Assembly (NCBI RefSeq): GCF_937996225.1
Contig: NZ_CALKTC010000033.1
Span: forward strand, 1-22,893
DNA: 22,893 bases
DNA from: an uncultured Campylobacter sp.
GTDB taxonomy: Bacteria > Campylobacterota > Campylobacteria > Campylobacterales > Campylobacteraceae
Reading direction: 5' to 3'
Numbering within the stretch: the stretch's first letter is position 1; each line of letters begins with the position of its first letter. Of this stretch, positions 7,468 to 15,131 are shown piece after piece. Under the pieces are notes generated by a model. It saw only the letters and a program-made list of their open reading frames with translations, had not been told where the DNA came from and searched no databases. Position numbers and translations under genes: made by a program.

Positions 7468-7906
7468 AGACGAAATTTTAAAATACGTGAATGAAAATTT
7501 AAAAGGCTACGAGGGCTACATCCAGCTAATGGGTGAAAAAATCGACGAGAAGCACCTATTTTTAGCGGGCGAGCGAACTCCTGGTCTAGGCGAAGACGAG
7601 CTAATTTACGAGGCGCATTTTTTTAATGCAAATTTGAAGAAAAGCATTTCTATCCGTCAGATAAACGACGCTTGGTTTGTCGATGAGACGGAGTTAAACA
7701 AAGTAGCGCTAGAGGAAAGCGATATAAAAACGTTTTATCCTAAATTTGGTAATTTTAAAATAAAAATGGCTCAAATTTGGCAAGATGAAAAAGACGAGTT
7801 TTGCGAAGTGCCTCAAGGTAATGGAACTCTTGAGGGTTTGCCGGTGTTGAAGCTTCAAAAGATAGTATTTGCAGGCTTTGCAAAAAATGAAAAGGGTAAA
7901 AAATGA
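7454..7906 (+). CDS. csx19: Csx19-like type III-D protein
   Basis: A 150-aa soluble protein without cysteine clusters or membrane segments. The stretch EDELIYEAHFFNANLKKSIS followed by a tryptophan-containing strand (NDAWFVDE) resembles the EaR-x-F-n...elR motif of the TIGR03984/Csx19 family of type III-D loci. Length and position (after the double Cas7, before the TIGR03986 protein) also fit Csx19. Its exact role in the effector complex is not settled as far as I know. The start overlaps the double Cas7 gene by 14 nt and the end overlaps the next gene by 4 nt. Alternative: a lineage-specific small subunit that acts as Cas11. Confidence 0.5.
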   Translation: MKKNKDEILKYVNENLKGYEGYIQLMGEKIDEKHLFLAGERTPGLGEDELIYEAHFFNANLKKSISIRQINDAWFVDETELNKVALEESDIKTFYPKFGNFKIKMAQIWQDEKDEFCEVPQGNGTLEGLPVLKLQKIVFAGFAKNEKGKK

Positions 7907-9669
7907 TAACCGCTCCATATAATTTTGTGCCACTAAACGATAAAATTTTCTACCCGCCTTGGGCTAGTGAGAACATTCTTAAAAATATCCATGATGTGCC
8001 GTTTGAAGACGGCGAGAGCGGCGTAATCGAGCTTGAAGTAACCGCCAAAAGTCCTATTTTTATAAAGGATGGCAAAAATCCGAGCGAGTTTTGCCATTCC
8101 ATAAACGAAAATGGAGGCAAAGAGTATTATATCCCCGCAACCAGCATCAAGGGCATGATAAGAAACGTGCTTGAGATAATGAGCTTTAGTAAAATTCGCA
8201 TAGATGAAAGCAAGCATAAAAAGTATCTTAGCGTTAGAGATATGACGGATAGAAAAAATTTAGTTGGAGTAGCTAAGGGTTGCGGATTTTTGGTTAAAAA
8301 TGACAATAGCTATATGATAGAAGATTGCGTAGATATTAGAACAATATCTTTACGTAATGATTCAGGCTATAATGAGATAGAAAAACTCAAAACAGCCGAG
8401 GATAAATATAAAAAATTTGGTTTTCTAAGAGAGATAAATTTTACTCCTTATGATGAAAAATTGACCAATAAATTTGGAAAAAGAATAATAATCAAAAGGG
8501 CTAAATTTGATAGGTATGGACAAAAAGGTATTCTAGTTTTTACGGGCAAGATAGATAACAAAAAACACGAATTTGTTTTCGCTAAAAACGGTAAGAAAAT
8601 TCCACTAGATAAGAGCATTTTCGAGGATTTTAAAAAGGTTTATTTTGAAAATAAAGAATCCGTAGATGGGCAGTATTGGAAAGAAAAATTTAACGAGGGT
8701 GCGGGCGAGAAAATTCCTATATTTTATACGCGAGATGGCGACGGTAAAATAACGGCTATCGGATTAACGCAACTTTTTAAACTGGCTTACAAAAAAACGA
8801 TTTTCGAAGCAGCAAAGCAAGTAGGCGACGAAACAAAATTTGACTTAGCCGAAACAATTTTCGGAACCGTTAGAGGCGATAAAGCCCTAAAAGGACGAGT
8901 GTATTTTTCGCATTTGAAATCGAGTTTTGAGCGATTTGAGGCTCCGAAGGAAGGGGTATTCGGTATGCCAAATCCTAGCTATTATCCAAATTATTTAGAG
9001 CAGCAGAGTGGAGCTTACACGACACTTATGAGCAAGGATGCCAAAATAAGAGGGTATAAGCGATATCCGCTGCATTCTAGCGCGGAGCAACTAAGTGTCG
9101 GAAATGATAACGAAAAGATGAAAGTTAAATTTAAACCGCTTTCTGCAAATAGCGTTTTTAAGGGTAAAATCATATTTCATAATCTTAAAAAGGTTGAAAT
9201 TGGAGCGTTGCTAAGTGCAATAACTTTTCACGGTAGAAGCGATAAATTTATGCATAATATCGGCTTTGCTAAGCCTTACGGTTACGGAAAAATAGATATA
9301 GAGCTTACACTACAAGGATTAAAATATAGTCAAGACGAATATCTAAAGGAATTTGAAAAGCAAATGAACGAATTTGTGCCAAATTGGCTTAATAAAGAAC
9401 AACTAAAGGAGCTTTGCGCGATGGCGAGCGTGAAGTATAAGCCTACCAAAATTTTACAATATCAGCAACTAGACAATAAGGATTCTGAGTATTTCAAAGT
9501 AAAAAATAATCGGCAAGAGAATAACGAATTCTCAGGAGCTAAAAGTTACAATGAGCGCTTAAGTCCATACTCTGGTATGGTTGTGTATTCAAAGCCGCAA
9601 AAACCACTACAAAGCTCTAATGGGCGAAATCACGGCAATAATAGAAATAATAGAAGAGATAAAAAATGA
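7903..9669 (+). CDS. TIGR03986-type RAMP protein (large Cas7 with insertion)
   Basis: The start APYNFVPLNDKIFYPPWAS, then HDVPFEDGESGVIELEVTAK and SPIFIKDG, is diagnostic for the TIGR03986 family of CRISPR RAMP proteins. EYYIPATSIKGMIRNVLEI (about residues 75-93) is the K-G-containing RAMP loop. The middle part (about 130-270) is a long lysine-rich insertion, and FGTVRGDKALKGRVYFS plus GFAKPYGYGKIDIEL belong to the C-terminal RAMP half. The last 50 residues are an Asn/Arg/Lys-rich tail likely to be disordered and RNA-binding. In III-D effectors a Cas7 with insertion forms a backbone segment near the 3' side of the crRNA; this is family knowledge, not visible here. It overlaps both neighbours by 4 nt. 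Confidence 0.85.
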   Translation: MITAPYNFVPLNDKIFYPPWASENILKNIHDVPFEDGESGVIELEVTAKSPIFIKDGKNPSEFCHSINENGGKEYYIPATSIKGMIRNVLEIMSFSKIRIDESKHKKYLSVRDMTDRKNLVGVAKGCGFLVKNDNSYMIEDCVDIRTISLRNDSGYNEIEKLKTAEDKYKKFGFLREINFTPYDEKLTNKFGKRIIIKRAKFDRYGQKGILVFTGKIDNKKHEFVFAKNGKKIPLDKSIFEDFKKVYFENKESVDGQYWKEKFNEGAGEKIPIFYTRDGDGKITAIGLTQLFKLAYKKTIFEAAKQVGDETKFDLAETIFGTVRGDKALKGRVYFSHLKSSFERFEAPKEGVFGMPNPSYYPNYLEQQSGAYTTLMSKDAKIRGYKRYPLHSSAEQLSVGNDNEKMKVKFKPLSANSVFKGKIIFHNLKKVEIGALLSAITFHGRSDKFMHNIGFAKPYGYGKIDIELTLQGLKYSQDEYLKEFEKQMNEFVPNWLNKEQLKELCAMASVKYKPTKILQYQQLDNKDSEYFKVKNNRQENNEFSGAKSYNERLSPYSGMVVYSKPQKPLQSSNGRNHGNNRNNRRDKK

Positions 9670-10460
9670 CCCATTATGAAAAAAGAAATTTTCAAAAAAT
9701 AATCGTTTCGCTTTTGGGAAGTTCTCTTTTAGGATATAGAGCGTTTTTTATCATCGCGGGAGTATTACTGTTTTTCGCTTGGTTACCGGACGGAATGTCG
9801 TCGCTACTAGATAAAATTTTCGGCGGCGAAATTTTAAAATGGAGCGCCAAGGATGGCACTATGGCGGTTCAAATTTTAGGTTCTATAGCGATTTTTTGCG
9901 CAATTAAGCATATAATTCCTAAAAGCGTTCCAAACGTCGATATAGATATAAATGATAGACCTAAAAAGGCTAGGGCTTTGGTATTATTTTTGAGCTATAA
10001 CTGGGAGGCGAATAATTCTTTAAAACTCATGAAGATAGAAGAATTCGGAGAGAAAAATAATTACAGAATGCCGCTTACGGCGATAGATTATCATAAAGAC
10101 AAGCTTGAAAAGATAATAATCGCTTGTTCTGAAAAATCTCACGGCGATAGAGAGAAATTTTTAAAATGCGTGCAAAATCTCTTTGGTAAGGAGCTTGCGG
10201 ATATGGCAAATGTGCGATATATAAAGAATTTCGAAGACGCAAAAAGCGTCTATAAATTTTTAGAAAGCGTATATAGACAGCTTAAGCAAGAGGGCTTTAT
10301 GGAGGACGACATTGTATTTGATGTCACGGGAGGGCAAAAGGCGATAAGTATAGCCGGAGCGATGTTTGCGATACCCAACGATAGGCATTTGCAGTACGTC
10401 TCCACTAGCGATTATACTGTCAAACACTACGATTTAACTTATATGCAAAATGAGGAGTAA
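9666..10460 (+). CDS. Membrane-anchored CARF protein, putative cyclic-oligoadenylate effector
   Basis: A 264-aa protein with two predicted membrane helices at about residues 22-42 (AFFIIAGVLLFFAWL) and 64-84 (AVQILGSIAIFCAI), then a cytosolic CARF-like Rossmann domain from about residue 100 to the end. The CARF signature DDIVFDVTGGQKAISIAG lies at about 214-231, and YVSTSDYTVKHYDL forms the last strand. No HEPN, PD-(D/E)XK or other nuclease motif is visible, so the membrane part is the probable effector. Known relatives in concept are Cam1, a membrane CARF protein that depolarises the membrane on cA4 binding, and Csx23. This one has two helices, where Cam1 has one. The signal should come from Cas10 in the same operon. 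It overlaps the preceding gene by 4 nt. CARF call firm, effector mode inferred. Confidence 0.82.
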   Translation: MTHYEKRNFQKIIVSLLGSSLLGYRAFFIIAGVLLFFAWLPDGMSSLLDKIFGGEILKWSAKDGTMAVQILGSIAIFCAIKHIIPKSVPNVDIDINDRPKKARALVLFLSYNWEANNSLKLMKIEEFGEKNNYRMPLTAIDYHKDKLEKIIIACSEKSHGDREKFLKCVQNLFGKELADMANVRYIKNFEDAKSVYKFLESVYRQLKQEGFMEDDIVFDVTGGQKAISIAGAMFAIPNDRHLQYVSTSDYTVKHYDLTYMQNEE

Positions 10461-10463
10461 AAT

Positions 10464-11738
10464 ATGGCTAAAATTTTAATAAGTTCATTGGGAATGGGTG
10501 ATAGGAAAAAAGGATATCAAAAAGCCGACTATGCCATAGATGATAAAATTTATAAGGATAGAACCTTCATATCTAGCGTCTTATGCGAACATATCCGTAT
10601 AGATAAGTTGTTTTTAGTCGGCACTAAAGATTCTATTTGGGAGTCGGTTTTTGAGGAATTCGACGGCAATAGCGAAACTGCGGAAAGAATTTATATCGAT
10701 AAAGAAACTGGAGGCGATGAGAATTTTTTACTACCCGTGGAGCAACAGATAGAAACGAAACTAGGCTCGAAAGGCTCAAAATGTTTTATTATAAAATATG
10801 GACTAAACGAAGACGAGCTTTGGTTAAATTTTGACAAATACTTGCAAATTATGAGTGAAATTTCAAAAGATGACGAGGTTTATCTTGATATAACGCATTC
10901 ATTTAGATCTCTTTCTTTAATGAGCTTCGTGATGAGTGAATTCTACGCAAATACGCGTGATTACAATCTAAATATAAAAGGTGTGTATTATGGAATGTTT
11001 GAAGCCTCAAGAAAAAATGATGGAACGAAAATTCCCGCTCCAATAGTAGATTTAAAAGTGCTTTTTGAAATTTTAGAGTGGTCAAGAGCTATAAAAAATC
11101 TAAAATTCTATGGAAACGGCTATGAGTTGATGGCCCTTATAGATAAGTCGGATCAACCCAAAAATATAAAAAATAGTTATGAGGATTTTTCTTACGCCTT
11201 AAGTATGTCCGATATCGGTGCAATACAAAAAAGCGTGAAATCTTTAAGCAAAGAAATTTTCGACTTTAGCGATCCGAAGGCTCATATCTTAAAAATTATA
11301 GCTAAAGATATAAAAGAATTTATCGATATTTTTAAGATTGACAAACTTTCAGATTTACAAATAGAGTTAGCCTCATGGTATGCCAAAAACAAAAATTTTG
11401 CTATGGCATATATGACTTTAGCGGAGGCGGTTCCTAGCTTAATATGCGAACAAAATGGCAAGGATCCTACAGATAGAGATGCAAGAGAAGATGCTAAAGA
11501 TACTTTAAACAAATATAGAGGAAGCAAAAATTACAATCCCGAGCATAAGAAAGCAGCGGAAGTATATTTTAAAATTAATAATATTAGGATTAATATCGCT
11601 CATAAGCTTCTTGAAGGAAATCGAAGGTCGAATTCCAACCCAAGAAATAGCGTAAATAATATACAAGAATATATAGAAAAGGTTAAAGCAATGGGAAAAA
11701 TACATTTTAAATTACAAAAGAGACCGCCAAAAAAATGA
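10464..11738 (+). CDS. csx1: Csx1-type CARF-HEPN ribonuclease (TIGR02221/DxTH group)
   Basis: The N-terminal CARF domain begins MAKILISSLGMG, continues with LFLVGTKDSIWE (about 49-60) and carries the LDITHSFRSL motif (Asp142, Thr144, His145) of the TIGR02221/DxTH family. A helical region follows, and the C-terminal HEPN domain has NNIRINIAHKLLEGN with Arg375 and His380 (R-x4-H), the RNase signature. The length of 424 aa is usual for Csx1-type proteins. It should be a dimeric RNase switched on by cyclic oligoadenylate, causing broad RNA cleavage during infection. It starts 3 nt after the membrane CARF gene, so two different effectors would answer the same Cas10 signal. The tail (RRSNSNPRNS ... 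LQKRPPKK) is basic. Which signal molecule (cA4 or cA6) cannot be told. Confidence 0.88.
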   Translation: MAKILISSLGMGDRKKGYQKADYAIDDKIYKDRTFISSVLCEHIRIDKLFLVGTKDSIWESVFEEFDGNSETAERIYIDKETGGDENFLLPVEQQIETKLGSKGSKCFIIKYGLNEDELWLNFDKYLQIMSEISKDDEVYLDITHSFRSLSLMSFVMSEFYANTRDYNLNIKGVYYGMFEASRKNDGTKIPAPIVDLKVLFEILEWSRAIKNLKFYGNGYELMALIDKSDQPKNIKNSYEDFSYALSMSDIGAIQKSVKSLSKEIFDFSDPKAHILKIIAKDIKEFIDIFKIDKLSDLQIELASWYAKNKNFAMAYMTLAEAVPSLICEQNGKDPTDRDAREDAKDTLNKYRGSKNYNPEHKKAAEVYFKINNIRINIAHKLLEGNRRSNSNPRNSVNNIQEYIEKVKAMGKIHFKLQKRPPKK

Positions 11739-12115
11739 AAACCTTCTTTACGTTGATAAACCACACCTTGACGTCGGAGCAAGAAGAAGACGCGAGGAAG
11801 AATTTAAATGTCGATAAATTCATAAACATAGCCGATGCGAGGTGGAGCGATATCGACCCGTCCGAAAAAAGCGTAATAGAATTCGTTGAAGCGTATAAAG
11901 ATAAACTTAAAAAGCAAGCAAAATCGGGTGACGTATTGCTGGTGCAGGGTGATTTCGGAGCGACTTATAATATGATAAGGTTTGCTAAAAATATGGGTCT
12001 GATCGCCGTATACGCAACTACTAACCGCATCGCAAGCGAGCAAGTAGAAAATGGCAAAGCCGTAATTAAACGAGAATTTAAACACGCAAGATTTAGAGAA
12101 TACGAGGAGTTATAA
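11735..12115 (+). CDS. csx20: Csx20-type protein, putative ring nuclease
   Basis: A 126-aa protein whose start (MKTFFTLINHTLTSEQEEDA) and centre (GDVLLVQGDFGATYNMIRFA, then LIAVYATTNR) match what I know of the Csx20 family; the end has FKHARFREYEEL. Csx15, Csx16 and Csx20 form a group of small CARF-related proteins predicted to degrade cyclic oligoadenylates, and I recall experimental support for members of the group. Here it would switch off the membrane CARF protein and Csx1. It overlaps csx1 by 4 nt and shares TAATG with the next gene, so it is made together with the effectors. Fold and activity are family knowledge. Confidence 0.78.
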   Translation: MKTFFTLINHTLTSEQEEDARKNLNVDKFINIADARWSDIDPSEKSVIEFVEAYKDKLKKQAKSGDVLLVQGDFGATYNMIRFAKNMGLIAVYATTNRIASEQVENGKAVIKREFKHARFREYEEL

Positions 12116-13122
12116 TGTCATCAGATGCAGACAATAAAACGATAGTTATCTTTGAAATTTTAAAAAAGTTAGTTGCAAAGCAAGAAATTTATCTTACCGA
12201 TACAGAGCTTTTAGATGAGTTAAGGATTAAGGAAAGAACGCTTAGAAGGTATATGGGCGAAATCGACAAGCTATTTCCATATGCTTTTAGGATAGAAAGC
12301 AAGCTCATAGGGCATGGCAAGAGACCGGTAAAAGTATTAAGAGTATATGACAAAAACAAAGATATAATCGGCGTTTTAAAATGTCTTTTAGAATATGGCA
12401 ATGATCTAGGCTGGTTAATTAGTTTATTAAACGAAAATGATCCTAGGTTGTTTAACGATTTAGATAAACATGAAAAAGAGAAGGTATCTGAACAATTAAA
12501 AGAGGATTCGGACGTATTTTTATTTAGAACCAATCCTTTTGAGGTTTTGCAAGACGAGCTAAGTAAAAGATATCTGAGCGAGCTTCGAAATGCCGTTAAA
12601 AATAAAGAATGCCGAAATATCAAGTATAAATATATCGGTGAAATGGAGAATTTAATCGATGCAAAATGCCTAAAAATAGTTTTTACCGATAGTAATTGGT
12701 ATTTGGCTATCGAGGATGCCGAGGGAAATTTTAGACTTTTAAGAGTGGCTTTTATCATATCGCTTAGCAAAAGCTCAAAAAAATACGAAGAAAAGATCTT
12801 GAAGGAATATGAAACGTATTTCAATAAAATACAAAACGCTATGAGCTTGCCCTCCGAGCCATTGCGAAGGGCGCTATTAAAAGCCTCCCCGAAAGTGGCT
12901 ATATATTTTAAGGAGGGTATGAAGCTGTTTTTCCCAACTCAAAAATTTAAAAAGAAGCTAGATGATGGTAGCATTATTTTTAGCATAGATTTTACTCAGG
13001 ATATGGAGATATTGCCATTTATAAAAAAGTGGCTTCCAGATATCGAGATACTAGAACCAAAAGATCTGAGAGAAACCTTTAAAGAGCAATTAAAAGCGGC
13101 TCTTGATATATTAAGTGAGTAG
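12115..13122 (+). CDS. WYL-domain transcriptional regulator
   Basis: A 335-aa protein with an N-terminal winged-helix part (about residues 8-75, with TDTELLDELRIKERTLRRYM as recognition region) and a central WYL domain, where the name-giving residues are present in SNWYLAIEDAEGNFRLLRVA (Trp195, Tyr196, Leu197). A C-terminal extension of about 100 residues follows, as in many WYL regulators. WYL proteins bind ligands, often nucleotides or nucleic acids, and commonly control CRISPR-Cas and other defence loci. The start shares one base with the csx20 stop (TAATG). It is the last gene of the operon, so self-regulation of the whole set is likely. The operator is unknown. Confidence 0.85.
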   Translation: MSSDADNKTIVIFEILKKLVAKQEIYLTDTELLDELRIKERTLRRYMGEIDKLFPYAFRIESKLIGHGKRPVKVLRVYDKNKDIIGVLKCLLEYGNDLGWLISLLNENDPRLFNDLDKHEKEKVSEQLKEDSDVFLFRTNPFEVLQDELSKRYLSELRNAVKNKECRNIKYKYIGEMENLIDAKCLKIVFTDSNWYLAIEDAEGNFRLLRVAFIISLSKSSKKYEEKILKEYETYFNKIQNAMSLPSEPLRRALLKASPKVAIYFKEGMKLFFPTQKFKKKLDDGSIIFSIDFTQDMEILPFIKKWLPDIEILEPKDLRETFKEQLKAALDILSE

Positions 13123-13505
13123 AAAAGGCACGCGTTGTCGCACTAATAGCGAAACGAAATTTACCCTGAGTCTATTCACGCGCTACGAAGCGATAAAATT
13201 TTAGAATGTTTGATGAAATTCGAAGCGCATAAAGCCTCGTCGCAATCTCATATAAAGATCGTGCATCGCAAGCGGTAGCGATGAGAGGTCAAATATGCTA
13301 TTCAAAGTAAATTTTATACAGGTATAAATTTCTGGGCTAGAAGTAAAATTTAGCAAAAAATTTCCATGCGGCTAAATTTTTCAAAGCAAGTACCGCTATT
13401 GTTTCATATGATTACATGGAGTTGTTGTATAAATTTTTTGGGGTTTCAGTAAAATTTTACGCTGCGGATATTATAATTTACGAAAGTACAAAAAAGGAGA
13501 TGGCT
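13123..13505. other. Intergenic stretch between the CRISPR-Cas operon and the dnd-like genes
   Basis: No gene is supported here. It holds a CATCGC/GCGATG hairpin with an 8-nt loop at 13264-13283 without a T-run, an inverted repeat TTTATAC-AG-GTATAAA at 13313-13328, and the promoter described at 13449-13477. An open frame extends upstream of dndC to an ATG at 13416, but it has no ribosome binding site and would run over the promoter. No tRNA, integrase fragment or clear terminator was seen. Confidence 0.5.
13449..13477 (+). promoter_or_regulatory. Promoter of the dnd-like operon with palindrome over the -35
   Basis: TATAAT at 13472-13477 is a consensus -10. The perfect palindrome GTAAAATTTTAC at 13449-13460 ends 11 nt before it and covers the -35 position. 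The expected transcript start near 13484 leaves a leader of about 20 nt before the GTG at 13506. The palindrome could bind a repressor, but AAAATTTT words are common in this DNA, so the operator role is weakly supported. Confidence 0.45.
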
Positions 13506-15131
13506 GTGTCCAGATCAAGCATTCTAAAAAGCAACGTAAGATCTAGAATCTTGTCGGTTTCCTCTCTAGCCTCTCTTGAAAATAGCGCTATTATAGATAT
13601 CAGGTCGCGCAGTGCTTATCTGGCAGATCATATTGCGAATTCTGTAAACCTAACTACTAAGGATGAAATTTTAGATTTTATAGAGCGAAATCCAAAGGCT
13701 CAGTATATTCTTTGTTGCTTTAGTTCGACTCGCGCGCAAAATTTAGCAAAGCAAATAGATAATCCGTTAGTAAAATTTTACGACGGCAATTTAATTGAGG
13801 CCAAAGAAAGCGGCGTGCAATTTACCTCTAGTGATGATAGATTTATTGCGCTTTTAAACGATACAAGAGCACAGATTTTAGCACGTTATAAAAAATATAA
13901 ACGTGCGTGGATTGTTACTTTTAGCGGCGGTAAGGATTCTACCTGTGTTTTGCAGTTAATGTATGAAATGATAACCAAGCTACCTAAAGATGAGTTAAAT
14001 CCTACTTATGCGATACTTTCAGATACTTTAGTAGAAGCTCCTAATGTAGCCGTTTATTTTAAAAATATTGTAAAGGCGATAAATTTAGACGCCAAGATGC
14101 GTGGACTTCCTTTTGAAATAATAGTTGCTCATCCATCGCCTCAAAATGAATTTTGGGTAAATCTTATTGGTAAAGGTTATCCAAGTCCTACGCGTATATT
14201 TCGATGGTGTACAGAACGTCTAAAAATAAATCCTATGAAATCGATTGTAAAAAGTATCGTAGAAAAGCATGGAAGCGCAATAATGACGCTAGGTGTACGA
14301 AAAAGTGAGAGTATGAATCGTCGTCGAAGTATAGAAAAGCGCACTGTTAGCGAGGATGGATTTAGTAAGCATGATGACTACGAGAATGTACTAATTTATT
14401 CGCCGATCACCGAGTGGCTTACAGAGGATGTTTGGAGCTATCTTACTACGCAAAATCCACCACCTTGGGGCATTAGTCACGCTAAATTATTTTCGCTTTA
14501 TTCGCAGGCTAGTGGCGATGAATGTCAGTTTATAATCGATAAGTCGCAAAGTAGCTGCGGTGGAAGCCGCTTTGGATGTTGGGTATGTACGCTGGTAAAC
14601 GAAGATAAATCTATGCAAGGCTTCATAAAAAGTGGTGAGAGCTCTCTGGTGGTACTAAATGAATTTCGGAATTTTATAAAGGAGGCTAGGGAAAATCGTT
14701 CAATGAGGTGCGATTTCAAAAAAGATGGTAGTTTTCGTCCAGGGCCTTTTACGTCTTCGGCGCGAAAAGAAATTCTAAGAAGGCTTTTACGCGCCGAAGC
14801 AGAATTTAAGGCGTGCGGCGGCAGTGAGCTAATTAGTGACGAACAACTAGGAATGATAGCTAAGATTTGGGAAAAAGAATTTGATAGCGAAAGCTCGTGT
14901 ATTACAATATCAAAGGAGTTTGGCAGAATGCAAAATATTGAAATTTCAACGCCCATATTAGAGGATATTGATTTAATCGATACGACAAGTAAGGGTGGAG
15001 AGGCGGCAAAGCGCATTATCTCAGAAATAGTGCGAAAAGAAGGTATCAAGGATAACGAAATTTATGAGATCATTATGAAAAATATTGATGATGAAACGGC
15101 GAAGCTAGGAGAGAGTGATGATATTTTATAA
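13506..15131 (+). CDS. dndC: Rhodanese-DndC fusion, DNA phosphorothioation sulfurtransferase
   Basis: The first 110 residues form a rhodanese-like domain: AIIDIRSRSAYLADHI, then YILCCFSSTRAQNL with Cys71 in a C-x-S-x-x-R active-site loop, then VKFYDGNL. The rest is DndC, a PAPS-reductase-like PP-loop enzyme: TFSGGKDSTCVLQ (residues 138-150), Cys235 in RWCTER, LGVRKSESMNRR, and the DndC signature SSCGGSRFGCWVC (Cys351, Cys358, Cys361), likely ligands of an Fe-S cluster. It should place sulfur on the DNA backbone. Start choice: AGGAG at 13495-13499 is 6 nt before GTG 13506 but directly abuts ATG 13500, and the ATG at 13416 lies upstream of the -10 box. The 3' end overlaps dndD by 14 nt. Usual DndC has no rhodanese part. 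Domain calls firm, sulfur route inferred. Confidence 0.85.
   Translation: MSRSSILKSNVRSRILSVSSLASLENSAIIDIRSRSAYLADHIANSVNLTTKDEILDFIERNPKAQYILCCFSSTRAQNLAKQIDNPLVKFYDGNLIEAKESGVQFTSSDDRFIALLNDTRAQILARYKKYKRAWIVTFSGGKDSTCVLQLMYEMITKLPKDELNPTYAILSDTLVEAPNVAVYFKNIVKAINLDAKMRGLPFEIIVAHPSPQNEFWVNLIGKGYPSPTRIFRWCTERLKINPMKSIVKSIVEKHGSAIMTLGVRKSESMNRRRSIEKRTVSEDGFSKHDDYENVLIYSPITEWLTEDVWSYLTTQNPPPWGISHAKLFSLYSQASGDECQFIIDKSQSSCGGSRFGCWVCTLVNEDKSMQGFIKSGESSLVVLNEFRNFIKEARENRSMRCDFKKDGSFRPGPFTSSARKEILRRLLRAEAEFKACGGSELISDEQLGMIAKIWEKEFDSESSCITISKEFGRMQNIEISTPILEDIDLIDTTSKGGEAAKRIISEIVRKEGIKDNEIYEIIMKNIDDETAKLGESDDIL

Noticed and set aside
13264..13283. CATCGC/GCGATG hairpin as terminator of the cas operon
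   Set aside because: The stem is only 6 bp with an 8-nt loop and no T-run follows; kept only as a remark.
13416..13505. ATG at 13416 as the start of the rhodanese-dndC gene
   Set aside because: It has no ribosome binding site, and the extra 30 codons run across a consensus TATAAT box. AGGAG sits at the right distance from GTG 13506 instead.
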